64,000 nt of DNA from Gp6-AA40 sp035496255. Lineage in GTDB: Bacteria > Acidobacteriota > Vicinamibacteria > Vicinamibacterales > UBA2999. Both the position numbers and the translations under genes were made by a program. Shown in pieces: positions 7,588 through 15,401 of this stretch (its first letter is position 1; every line of letters starts with the position of its first letter). The stretch lies in assembly GCA_035496255.1 (NCBI GenBank), contig DATJEU010000050.1, positions 23,118 to 87,117 on the forward strand, written 5' to 3'. The notes below the pieces were generated by a model. It was not told the origin of the DNA, did not search any database, and saw only the letters and a program-made list of their open reading frames with translations.

Positions 7588-8705
7588 TTGACGACGACCG
7601 CGATCCGGAGGCGGCGAAAGCCGGCGACCTGATCACCCGCCTGAATGCCGGCTGGCGCATTGCCGGGCCGGAAGACGGCGCCTCCGCAAGGCAGCGGCTG
7701 ATCAAGCCTCTACGCACCGCCCTCGCGCGCCTGTTTCGCACTCAGGAAACCTTCAACTCGCTCGTCGTCCAATACCTCAACCATCAGCATCACACCAGTC
7801 CGGAAGGACAGGCGGCGATGCTGGGCGAGCTGCAGCGGTATCGCGAGTCGCTGATGGCGCGGGAACGGCGGATGGACGCGGCGATGAACGCTCTCGTTGC
7901 CGAGAACGCCGAGTTGAAAACCGCGATCGGCGTTCTTCAGCAGCGCGTCCGGTCGGCCCCGCCAGCCCAGTCAGCAGCCGCCGCGATCACCGCGACGGTG
8001 GCTCCGCCCGCGCCGAGCGCACACGCGCTGAGCGACGCGTACGTTGGCTTCGAGGATCAGTTTCGCGGGAGTCCGGAGGCGATTCGCACACGCCTGAGCG
8101 GGTACCTCCCGATCTTCGAGGGCGCGCGCGATGTATTGGATGTGGGGTGCGGCCGCGGGGAGTTTCTGCGGCTGCTGGAGGAGCGGGGGATCACGGCCCG
8201 GGGCATCGACCTCAACGAGGCGATGGTGGACGTGTGTCGGCAGAAGGGACTGAACGCGACGGCGAACGACGCGCTGTCGGACCTGCGCGCGCAACCGGAC
8301 GGCTCGCTTGGCGGACTATTCGCCGCGCAGGTGGTCGAGCATCTCGAGCCGGGATACCTGACACAGACGCTCGAGGCAGCGTTTGCGAAGCTGCGGCCAG
8401 GGGCGCCGATCGTGCTCGAAACGATCAACCCGGCCTGCTGGTTCGCGTTCTTCGAGAGCTACGTGCGCGACATCACGCACGTCCGGCCGCTGCATCCAGA
8501 CACACTGAAGTTCCTGCTCGTCGCCACCGGGTTTCAGCAGGTGAGGATCGAGTACCACGCGCCGTATCCGGAGCACGAGAAGCTGCAGCGCGTCGCCGCG
8601 CCGGCGCTCGGCGATACCGCCGACACGCTCAACGCCAACGTCGACAAACTGAACGGGCTGCTCTTCACCTATCTCGATTACGCGGCTGTGGGACGGAGAC
8701 CGTGA
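7584..8705 (+). CDS. SAM-dependent methyltransferase with N-terminal coiled coil
   Basis: 373 residues from GTG 7584, which overlaps the thiG stop. The open frame continues upstream only as thiG shadow. Residues about 75-125 are heptad-like and charged (ELQRYRESLMARERRMDAAM), followed by an Ala/Pro-rich linker. The class I methyltransferase domain begins with DVLDVGCGRGEFLRLLEERG (SAM motif I), then GIDLNEAMVDVCR and AAQVVEHLEPGYL. Similar proteins decorate surface polysaccharides or modify lipids near glycan loci. It is the gene nearest the nucleotide-sugar block, though convergent with it. The acceptor is unknown. Confidence 0.8.
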   Translation: MIDDDRDPEAAKAGDLITRLNAGWRIAGPEDGASARQRLIKPLRTALARLFRTQETFNSLVVQYLNHQHHTSPEGQAAMLGELQRYRESLMARERRMDAAMNALVAENAELKTAIGVLQQRVRSAPPAQSAAAAITATVAPPAPSAHALSDAYVGFEDQFRGSPEAIRTRLSGYLPIFEGARDVLDVGCGRGEFLRLLEERGITARGIDLNEAMVDVCRQKGLNATANDALSDLRAQPDGSLGGLFAAQVVEHLEPGYLTQTLEAAFAKLRPGAPIVLETINPACWFAFFESYVRDITHVRPLHPDTLKFLLVATGFQQVRIEYHAPYPEHEKLQRVAAPALGDTADTLNANVDKLNGLLFTYLDYAAVGRRP

Positions 8706-8735
8706 CAGTCGTGTGTTCCGGCTTCCGGGTTCTTG

Positions 8736-8836
8736 GTTCTGAGTTCGTGTTCGAGTTCGGGTCTTTGATCCACGGATCGAGCGCGCCCGAACGTCGGACA
8801 TAAGACACGAACCTGAACACGAACAAAGAACAGAAC
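8736..8836. repeat. imperfect inverted repeat built of GTTC words, between convergent genes
   Basis: Left arm 8736-8765 and right arm 8802-8836 are near reverse complements, rich in gttcg/gttct and cgaac/agaac words, enclosing about 36 bases. It fills most of the 150-base gap between two convergent genes. Position suits a bidirectional terminator, but the composition (AT-richer word repeats) differs from flanking coding DNA and suggests a small palindromic mobile element. Confidence 0.6.
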
Positions 8837-8855
8837 GCAGAAGCGTGAACCGGGT

Positions 8856-10148
8856 TCAGAGCCGGAAGATGTGGTCGCCGGCGACTCCCTTGAGCGCGTT
8901 GCGCGTGTCCACGATCACCGGAAAATTTCTGGCCATCGCGGCGTAGTCGAACGCCTTGTGGTCGGTGACGATCACCGCACACGCGGCTCCATCGGTCGCC
9001 TCCGCTTCTGGCACACTCGTCAGGCACAGGTCCGCTTCGCGCAGCTCAGGCACGTACGGATCCGTGTAACTGAGGTCCGCTCCGCGGCGGCGCAGGAGCG
9101 ACAGCACGTCGAGCGCGGGCGACTCGCGCATGTCGCTCACGTCCCTCTTGTAGGCGACCCCGAATACGTGGATGCGGGTGCCGTTGATCGGCAGCTTCCG
9201 CGTGTTCAGCGCTTCGCCGATGCGCTCGACGACGAACTCTGGCATCGAACCGTTGATGTGGCCGGCCAGCTCGATGAAGCGGCACTCGAAATGAAACTGC
9301 CGCGCCTTCCATGACAGATAGAACGGATCGATCGGAATGCAGTGGCCGCCGAGCCCGGGGCCGGGATAGAACGGCATGAAGCCGAACGGCTTCGTCTTCG
9401 CCGCGTCGATCACTTCCCACACGTCGATGTCCATGCGATGGCACATCAGCGCGATCTCGTTGACGAGGCCGATGTTCACGGCCCGGAACGTGTTCTCGAG
9501 CAGCTTCACCATTTCAGCAACCTGCGTCGACGACACCGGCACCACCGTGTCGATGGCGGTTCGATACAGCGCGGCGGCGACCTCGATGCATCCCGGCGTG
9601 GTGCCGCCGACGACCTTCGGCGTGTTCCTGGTGGTGAAGCGCTCGTTCGAAGGGTCGACGCGCTCGGGCGAGAACGCGAGAAAGAAGTCCCTGCCGACGG
9701 TCAGCCCTCTGGCCTCGAACATCGGCTGCAGCACTTCAGCCGTCGTCCCCGGATATGTCGTCGATTCGAGCACGATCAGCATGCCCGGATGGATGTACTT
9801 CGCAATCTGCTCCGCGGCAGAGACGACGTACGACATGTCCGGGTCCTTGGTCTTACGGAGCGGAGTAGGCACGCAGATGTCGACGACGTCCATCTCGCCG
9901 AGCTTCGCCATATCGGCGGTCGCACTCAGTCGTCCGGTGCCGACACAGGCCGCGAGCTCTTCACTCTTGACGTCGCCGATATAGCTGCGCCCGGCATTGA
10001 TCTCCGCGACCTTCGTCGCGTCGACGTCGAAGCCGGTGACGTGGAATCCGGCATGGCAGAACTCGACGGCCAGCGGCAGCCCGACGTACCCCAGGCCGAT
10101 GATGCCGACGCGGGCCTGCCGGGCGTCGATCGCCGCCTTCAGGCTCAT
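8856..10148 (-). CDS. wbpA: UDP-N-acetylglucosamine 6-dehydrogenase (WbpA-type)
   Basis: 430 residues from ATG 10148, which overlaps the gmd stop by 4 bases (ATGA); the longer open frame upstream is gmd shadow. The N-terminal Rossmann fold has RVGIIGLGYVGLPLAVEF. The catalytic region has ESTTYPGTT and the cysteine in GLGGHCIPIDPFYLSWKA. The block TKPFGFMPFYPGPG is typical of the WbpA/TviB branch rather than UDP-glucose dehydrogenase. The C-terminal domain (GVAYKRDVSDMRESPALDVL) is complete. It oxidises UDP-GlcNAc to UDP-GlcNAcA with NAD+ and would feed the WbpB/E/D-like steps encoded at 29-34 kb. Some relatives act on UDP-GalNAc. Confidence 0.85.
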   Translation of the reverse strand: MSLKAAIDARQARVGIIGLGYVGLPLAVEFCHAGFHVTGFDVDATKVAEINAGRSYIGDVKSEELAACVGTGRLSATADMAKLGEMDVVDICVPTPLRKTKDPDMSYVVSAAEQIAKYIHPGMLIVLESTTYPGTTAEVLQPMFEARGLTVGRDFFLAFSPERVDPSNERFTTRNTPKVVGGTTPGCIEVAAALYRTAIDTVVPVSSTQVAEMVKLLENTFRAVNIGLVNEIALMCHRMDIDVWEVIDAAKTKPFGFMPFYPGPGLGGHCIPIDPFYLSWKARQFHFECRFIELAGHINGSMPEFVVERIGEALNTRKLPINGTRIHVFGVAYKRDVSDMRESPALDVLSLLRRRGADLSYTDPYVPELREADLCLTSVPEAEATDGAACAVIVTDHKAFDYAAMARNFPVIVDTRNALKGVAGDHIFRL

Positions 10149-11140
10149 CTCAACTCCGGCGTCAGCACGGGACTCGAGCCGCCCGACAGCCGGGCGAGGT
10201 CGGCGTCGACCATCATCGCGATCAACTCTTCGAAGGTGACGGACGGCTGCCATCCGAGCTCCTGTTTCGCCTTGCTTGCATCGCCAATCAGATGATCGAC
10301 CTCCGCGGGCCGGATGAACGCGGGATCGGTTCTGACATAGGCCTTCCAGTCGAGGCCCGCGTGCCCGAACGCGACTTCCACGAGCTTCTGTACCGAGTGG
10401 CTCACGCCGGTCGCGATCACGTAGTCATCCGCCTTGTCCTGCTGGAGCATCAGCCACATCGCGCGAACGTAGTCCTTCGCGTAGCCCCAGTCGCGGCACG
10501 CATCGCGGTTGCCGAGCGACAGCTGATCGGTCAGCCCCAGCTTGATGGCGGCGACGCCGTTCGTCACCTTGCGGGTGACGAACTCGAGGCCGCGTCGCGG
10601 CGACTCGTGGTTGAACAGAATGCCCGATACCGCGAACAGGTCGTAGCTCTCGCGGTAGTTCACGGTGATGTAGTGACCGAAGACCTTTGACACACCGTAC
10701 GGGCTCCGCGGATAAAACGGCGTCATCTCGGTCTGCGGCACTTCGCGGACGCGGCCGTACATTTCGCTCGACGACGCCTGGTAGATGCGGATGCGTTTGT
10801 TCACGTGCCGGATCGCTTCGAGCACGCGCGTCACGCCCTGCGAGTTGAACTCGCCGGTGAGCATCGGCTGATCCCATGACGCCGGCACGAACGACATCGC
10901 CGCGAGGTTGTAGAACTCGTCCGGACCGACGTCCTCGATGATCCGCATCAGCGAGAGCTGATCGAGCAGATCGCCGGGCCGCAGCGTGATGCGATCGAGC
11001 AGGTGCTCGACCCGCCGCAGATTCGGCGTGCTCGCTCGACGGACGACACCGGTGACCTCGTACCCCTTTTCCAGGAGCAGCTCGGCGAGGTACGACCCAT
11101 CCTGACCGGTGATGCCCGTGATAATCGCTCGTTTACCCAT
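10145..11140 (-). CDS. gmd: GDP-mannose 4,6-dehydratase
   Basis: 331 residues from ATG 11140. The extended SDR begins KRAIITGITGQDGSYLAELLLEKG, the GMD signature, and contains QASSSEMYG, the catalytic YGVSK and NHESPRRGLEFVTRKVT, all hallmarks of Gmd. It makes GDP-4-keto-6-deoxymannose. A TTG start two codons earlier is possible. It sits between an RmlD-like reductase upstream (1-base overlap, TGATG) and wbpA downstream (4-base overlap), so these three are likely one operon. The downstream product (GDP-rhamnose, 6-deoxytalose or fucose) depends on the reductase. Confidence 0.95.
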   Translation of the reverse strand: MGKRAIITGITGQDGSYLAELLLEKGYEVTGVVRRASTPNLRRVEHLLDRITLRPGDLLDQLSLMRIIEDVGPDEFYNLAAMSFVPASWDQPMLTGEFNSQGVTRVLEAIRHVNKRIRIYQASSSEMYGRVREVPQTEMTPFYPRSPYGVSKVFGHYITVNYRESYDLFAVSGILFNHESPRRGLEFVTRKVTNGVAAIKLGLTDQLSLGNRDACRDWGYAKDYVRAMWLMLQQDKADDYVIATGVSHSVQKLVEVAFGHAGLDWKAYVRTDPAFIRPAEVDHLIGDASKAKQELGWQPSVTFEELIAMMVDADLARLSGGSSPVLTPELR

Positions 11141-12045
11141 CAACAACCCTCAATCCTGATGTCTCGGTACACCCGCGCCGTCAACCAGCGGGCCAGCGCG
11201 TCCTGCCACGGCGGCATCGACAGGCCGGCGTCTGCCAGCTTGTCGTTCGCCAGGGCGCAATAGCGGGGACGCGTCGCGGGCGTCACCACCTGGTCCATCG
11301 TGATCGGCTCGAGCCGCGGTTCGATGCCAAGCTGGCGCGCCATCTCCCGGGCGACCTGCTCCCAGGTGGCATGACCGCTGTTAACGCAGTGATACAGACC
11401 CGACGCGGCTGCGGTATCGAGCAGGTGCCGTGTCGCCGTGACGACATCGCCGGTGTAACTCGGCGACACCGTGCGATCGCTGAAGACTCGGACGGATCGG
11501 CGCTGTTCGAGGCCCGCCAGAAGCCCGTCCATCGTTCCGCGGCGGCCGGTCCAGGTGCGGCCGGTGCCGAACAGGCTTTCCACGCGCAGAACCATCGCGC
11601 CTGGCGCCTCCAGCGCAAACCATTCGCCGGTCAGCTTCGACGCGGCGTAAACCGACTGGGGTGACGGGGCATCCGTTTCCCGGTACGGTTTCGATGCGGT
11701 GCCATCGAAGACGAAATCGGTGCTGTAGTGCACCAGCCGCGCGCCGGTGTCTTCGGCGGCGCGGGCCAGGCTGCGGACCGCGAACGCATTGACCGCGAAC
11801 GCGTCGAGCGGGCGCGCCTCGGCGCCGTCGACATCGTTGAACGCGGTGCAATTGATAATCATGTCCGGCCGTGCACTCGCGACCGCGCGGCAGACGGCCC
11901 CATGATCGGTGACGTCGAGCGTTGCCCGGGTGTGGGCGATGACCTCTCGATCATCGAATGCTTCGACGATCGCTGCGCCCAACTGTCCCCTGGCCCCCGC
12001 GACGAAAACACGGGTGCCGCGAGAAGGCGTCGATGATGCGCTCAT
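11140..12045 (-). CDS. RmlD-like SDR reductase, candidate GDP-4-keto-6-deoxyhexose reductase
   Basis: 301 residues from ATG 12045. The Rossmann glycine motif is RVFVAGARGQLGAAI, followed by INCTAFNDVDGAE, HYSTDFVFDG and the catalytic YAASKLTGEWFAL, the pattern of dTDP-4-dehydrorhamnose reductase (RmlD). No RmlA, RmlB or RmlC is present here, and the next gene is gmd, so reduction of the GDP-4-keto-6-deoxymannose made by Gmd is the better inference. It could still be a true RmlD using a remote dTDP pathway. It faces an oxidase gene across a 71-base divergent spacer. Confidence 0.75.
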   Translation of the reverse strand: MSASSTPSRGTRVFVAGARGQLGAAIVEAFDDREVIAHTRATLDVTDHGAVCRAVASARPDMIINCTAFNDVDGAEARPLDAFAVNAFAVRSLARAAEDTGARLVHYSTDFVFDGTASKPYRETDAPSPQSVYAASKLTGEWFALEAPGAMVLRVESLFGTGRTWTGRRGTMDGLLAGLEQRRSVRVFSDRTVSPSYTGDVVTATRHLLDTAAASGLYHCVNSGHATWEQVAREMARQLGIEPRLEPITMDQVVTPATRPRYCALANDKLADAGLSMPPWQDALARWLTARVYRDIRIEGC

Positions 12046-12116
12046 CGTCTGCCGCCGCGGCGAATAAGCTGATACTGGGTGCACAAGGGGGCCACCGAAG
12101 ACATGGATCGTAACCG

Positions 12117-13214
12117 ATGGAACGGATCGACGTCGCGGTAATCGGCGCCGGCGTCGTCGGCCTGGCCGCGGCGGTGGCGATCGCGCGCCGCGGTTACGAC
12201 GTCTGCGTGCTCGAACGCGAAGCGCGACCCGGGCTTGGCACGAGCACGCATAACAGCCAGGTCATTCACGCCGGCATCTACTATCCACCGAACACGCTCA
12301 AGGCTCGGCACTGTGTGGCCGGCGCGCGGCTGCTCTACGAGTTCTGCGCGCGATATGGTGTGCCGCACGCCCGGTGCGGCAAGCTCGTGGTGTCGCATGG
12401 CGAAGGAGAGCTGAGCGGGCTGGAACAATTGAAGGCACGCGGCGATGCCAATGGCGTCGAAGCCCTGGCGCTGGTCGATCGCGCGTTCATCCGCGGTCGC
12501 GAGCCGCACGTCGACGCCGATGCGGCGCTGTTTTCGCCGAATACCGGCGTTCTCGATGCCGAGGTGTTGGTCAGAACGCTCGCCGCGCTGTGCGCGGAAC
12601 ACGAGGCGTTCGTGCTCCCTGGCTCGCCCCTGATCGGTGGAGACAGCCGCGCGGATTCGATCGAGTTGCAGACGCCGGCGGAACGCATTCGCGCAACCGT
12701 GGTCGTCAACGCTGCCGGCCTCTATGCCGATGACGTGTCCGCCATGCTGGGCGGCGAGCCGTTCCGCATTCATCCCTGCCGCGGCGAGTACGCCGAGCTC
12801 GTACCGGCGAAGCGGGTGTTCGTCAACGCGCTCGTCTATCCGCTGCCACAGCCGCAGGGCCACAGTCTTGGCGTGCACCTGTCGAAGACGCTGCACGGAA
12901 ACGTCACGCTGGGACCCACAGTGCGATTCCAGGACCGGAAGGATGACTACGAGCAGAACCGCATTCCCCTCGAGGCGTTTCTGGAGCCGGCGCAACGGTT
13001 ACTGCCGGACCTGACACTCGACGATTTGCGGCTGGGCGGCAGTGGGATTCGCGCGAAGCTGCACGGGCCGGACGAGACGTTCGCCGACTTCCGCATCGGC
13101 CGTGACTCGATGAACCCGCGGCTGGTGCAGGCAGCCGGGATCGAGTCTCCCGGTCTGACGTCCTCGTTATCGATCGCCGAGGCCGTGGCGGACGCGGTGG
13201 CGGAAGTGCTCTGA
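12117..13214 (+). CDS. FAD-dependent L-2-hydroxyglutarate oxidase-like protein (LhgO/DAO family)
   Basis: 365 residues. The FAD-binding start is DVAVIGAGVVGLAAAVAIAR, with LEREARPGLGTSTHNSQVIH then AGIYYPPNTLKARHCVAG, the signature of LhgO/L2HGDH proteins. The C-terminal part has GGSGIRAKLHGP and AAGIESPGLTSSLSIAEAVA. These enzymes oxidise L-2-hydroxyglutarate and pass electrons to the quinone pool. It is the only plus-strand gene between 9 and 55 kb and splits the glycan block, so a link to glycan synthesis is doubtful. It ends in a clear intrinsic terminator. Confidence 0.85.
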   Translation: MERIDVAVIGAGVVGLAAAVAIARRGYDVCVLEREARPGLGTSTHNSQVIHAGIYYPPNTLKARHCVAGARLLYEFCARYGVPHARCGKLVVSHGEGELSGLEQLKARGDANGVEALALVDRAFIRGREPHVDADAALFSPNTGVLDAEVLVRTLAALCAEHEAFVLPGSPLIGGDSRADSIELQTPAERIRATVVVNAAGLYADDVSAMLGGEPFRIHPCRGEYAELVPAKRVFVNALVYPLPQPQGHSLGVHLSKTLHGNVTLGPTVRFQDRKDDYEQNRIPLEAFLEPAQRLLPDLTLDDLRLGGSGIRAKLHGPDETFADFRIGRDSMNPRLVQAAGIESPGLTSSLSIAEAVADAVAEVL

Positions 13215-13243
13215 ACAACCGTCACCAAGGCCCGGCACGACGA

Positions 13244-13272
13244 CACGACGGGAAACGTCGTGGCGTCTTTTT
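13244..13272 (+). terminator. intrinsic terminator after the LhgO-like gene
   Basis: Stem cacgacg (13244-13250) pairs perfectly with cgtcgtg (13256-13262) across a 5-base loop, followed by gcgtcttttt. It lies 30 bases after the stop codon on the plus strand and just before the convergent glycosyltransferase end. Confidence 0.8.
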
Positions 13273-13280
13273 CGTCCGAC

Positions 13281-14147
13281 CTAGCCGGCGGCCACGAGTT
13301 TCACCCAGCAGCGTGCCGTCAGCAGGATACGGGCAGCGATCCGCTTCGGGTTGAAAGCGCCAGGCGCCACATGCGTTGCGTAGTACAGATACGCGCCGTC
13401 GTGAAATGCCCGGATCGACGACTTTCGCGCGGTGCGACTGGAGCGGCCGACGTGGTGCACCGCCGTCGCCATCGGCGCATAGCGCACGGAGTATCCGCGG
13501 GCGCGCAGCCGCCGGCAGAGATCGGCGTCTTCCCAGTACAGGAAGTAGCGCTCGTCGAATCCGCGCACCGCGGCAAGCGCTTCGCGCCGTGCCAGCAGGC
13601 AAGCCCCTGACAGCCAGTCGACGGTCAGCGCCGTGTCGTCCCGATCCGCCTCACGAGCGACGACGTTGCGCTGGGACACGGCGAGGCGCGGCAGCAGGCG
13701 CCGCAGCGGCGAGGTGCGGCCGAAGAGCCCGGTCAACATGTCCGGATCGCCGCGCGCGTTCCCCTGCTCGCTGCCATCCGGATCGAGAATGCGCGGTCCT
13801 ACGACGCCGCACGTCACGCTCGACAACAACTCCGCTTCGAGCGTCGTCAGTGCACCCGCCGCCAGGTGGCAGTCCGGGTTCATGATCAAAACGAGCGGCG
13901 CGGTCGTCGCCGCCAGGCCCTGATTCACGCCACAGCCGAAACCGACGTTCGCGGCATTTTGAATCAGGCGGACCCGAGGACCGAATTGCGCGGCGGCCGC
14001 CTGGCTTGCATCGGTCGAGCCATTGTCGACCACGACCGCTTCCCACGGCCGGGTGCCGCATTCGTCGGCGATCGATTGGAGTGCGACCTGCAGTTCAGGG
14101 CCGGCGTTGAAATTGACGAGTACCGCGGCGACGTCGGGCGCGATCAC
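13281..14147 (-). CDS. family 2 glycosyltransferase
   Basis: 288 residues from GTG 14147, which overlaps the upstream stop (GTGA). The GT-A fold starts VAAVLVNFNAGPELQVALQS, has the nucleotide-binding VVVDNGSTDASQ, the metal site as IMNPDCHLAAG (DxD-like NPD), and the acceptor-side WLSGACLLARREAL and FLYWEDADLCRRLRARG. This NPD/ED pattern is typical of rhamnosyl- and related transferases in O-antigen and capsule loci. It is the last gene of the long minus-strand run. No membrane segment was seen. Donor and acceptor are unknown. Confidence 0.88.
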   Translation of the reverse strand: MIAPDVAAVLVNFNAGPELQVALQSIADECGTRPWEAVVVDNGSTDASQAAAAQFGPRVRLIQNAANVGFGCGVNQGLAATTAPLVLIMNPDCHLAAGALTTLEAELLSSVTCGVVGPRILDPDGSEQGNARGDPDMLTGLFGRTSPLRRLLPRLAVSQRNVVAREADRDDTALTVDWLSGACLLARREALAAVRGFDERYFLYWEDADLCRRLRARGYSVRYAPMATAVHHVGRSSRTARKSSIRAFHDGAYLYYATHVAPGAFNPKRIAARILLTARCWVKLVAAG

Positions 14148-15277
14148 GATGGCTTCACCAGGTTGAATCGAGGATCGCGGCCGACCGCTTGAACGTACAC
14201 GGCGTAGGTGATGCGAGCGGTGCGCGCCCAACTGAAGGTGGCCGCGCGTGCCACACCGCGCGCGTGCAGGTCGGCGCGCAAGTGCTCGTCGTTGAGCATG
14301 CGGACAATCGCGTCCGTCCAGCCACCGCGATCATCAGGATCGAGCAGGATACCGCAGTCTCCGAGCACCTCGGGGATGGAGGCCGCGCGCGAGGCGATCA
14401 CCGGCGTGCCGCTCGCCATGGCCTCGAGCACCGGCAGACCGAAGCCTTCGTAGCGCGAGGGATAAACCAGCGCCGACGCACCTCGATACAGCACCTGCAA
14501 TCGATCGTCTTCGACCGCTCCGAGCCGCACGACCGCTTCCGGGACGCCGGCCGCCGCCGCCATCGCGCAGAGACCCTCACCGACCCCGCGGTCCACACCC
14601 GCCAGCACCAGCGACACCGCGGCAGCACCGCCGAAGTGGCGGCGGGCCTCGAGCACGGCGTCGACGACAACCGGCAGGTTCCGGCGCTCGTGCAGATCTC
14701 CCACGTGCAGCACGAACGGCGTCGTCACACCGGCCGGGAGATCCATCGGCGCATCCGGATCGCCGGCTGCGAAGCCGGACCCGACACCCAGCGGCGCAAC
14801 GGTGATGCGTGCCGGATCGATCGCGTACGCCTCGCTGATTTCGCGCGCCGAGAATGCGGAATCGGTGAGGATGTGCGCCGCGGCGCGAGCGCTGCGCCGA
14901 TAGAACGCGCGCCGCATCCAGTCGCGGCGGTACGGATACCACTCGGGATGCCGCTCGTAGCTGACGTCGTGAATCGTCAAAACTACGGGCGCGCGCGACA
15001 CGAACGGCGCCGTGTACGCCGGTGCGTGGATCAAGTCCACGCGCGCGCGCGCCGCGGCTGCGGGAAGCCCCATCAGCGTCCACCCGAGATTCGTCGGCGG
15101 ATGCGCGCGCTCGGCGATGTGTTCAATCCCCGGCGGACCCATGGCGGGGTCGCCGCCAAGCGCCACGATCTGCAGCGGCTCGCCGAGGTCCATCAACGCG
15201 GAGACGAGGTGTGTGGCGTATCGCCGCACGCCCGCCGCCGGCGATGTGAACGCCCGGCCGTCGATACCGATACGCAT
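14144..15277 (-). CDS. family 4 glycosyltransferase
   Basis: 377 residues, GT-B fold. It begins MRIGIDGRAFTSPAAGVRRY, has a central THDVSYERHPEWYP-type segment, a domain switch at FVLHVGDLHERRNLPVVVDA, and the C-terminal EX7E motif in YPSRYEGFGLPVLEAMASG. These retaining transferases commonly use GDP-mannose or other nucleotide hexoses. It follows the WecA-like fusion gene across a 124-base spacer that holds a palindromic element, and overlaps the next gene by 4 bases. Confidence 0.9.
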   Translation of the reverse strand: MRIGIDGRAFTSPAAGVRRYATHLVSALMDLGEPLQIVALGGDPAMGPPGIEHIAERAHPPTNLGWTLMGLPAAAARARVDLIHAPAYTAPFVSRAPVVLTIHDVSYERHPEWYPYRRDWMRRAFYRRSARAAAHILTDSAFSAREISEAYAIDPARITVAPLGVGSGFAAGDPDAPMDLPAGVTTPFVLHVGDLHERRNLPVVVDAVLEARRHFGGAAAVSLVLAGVDRGVGEGLCAMAAAAGVPEAVVRLGAVEDDRLQVLYRGASALVYPSRYEGFGLPVLEAMASGTPVIASRAASIPEVLGDCGILLDPDDRGGWTDAIVRMLNDEHLRADLHARGVARAATFSWARTARITYAVYVQAVGRDPRFNLVKPS

Positions 15278-15285
15278 CAGCGTCA

Positions 15286-15392
15286 GAATGCAGAATTCAC
15301 GATGCAGAATTCAGAATTGAACAATCCCGTGAGTGATGAGCAACAGCGGCCCGGCGCGACCCGGTTCCGCCTGCATTCTGAATTCTGCATTC
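15286..15392. repeat. inverted repeat of GAATTC/GCATTC words in an intra-operon spacer
   Basis: Left arm 15286-15306 (gaatgcagaattcacgatgca) and right arm 15372-15392 are near reverse complements with about three mismatches. Extra copies of the word gcagaattcag lie just inside the left arm. The AT-rich arms contrast strongly with the GC-rich neighbourhood. It separates the WecA-like gene from the GT4 gene on the same strand and may attenuate read-through. Confidence 0.65.
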
Positions 15393-15401
15393 CCCATCCC
15401 C

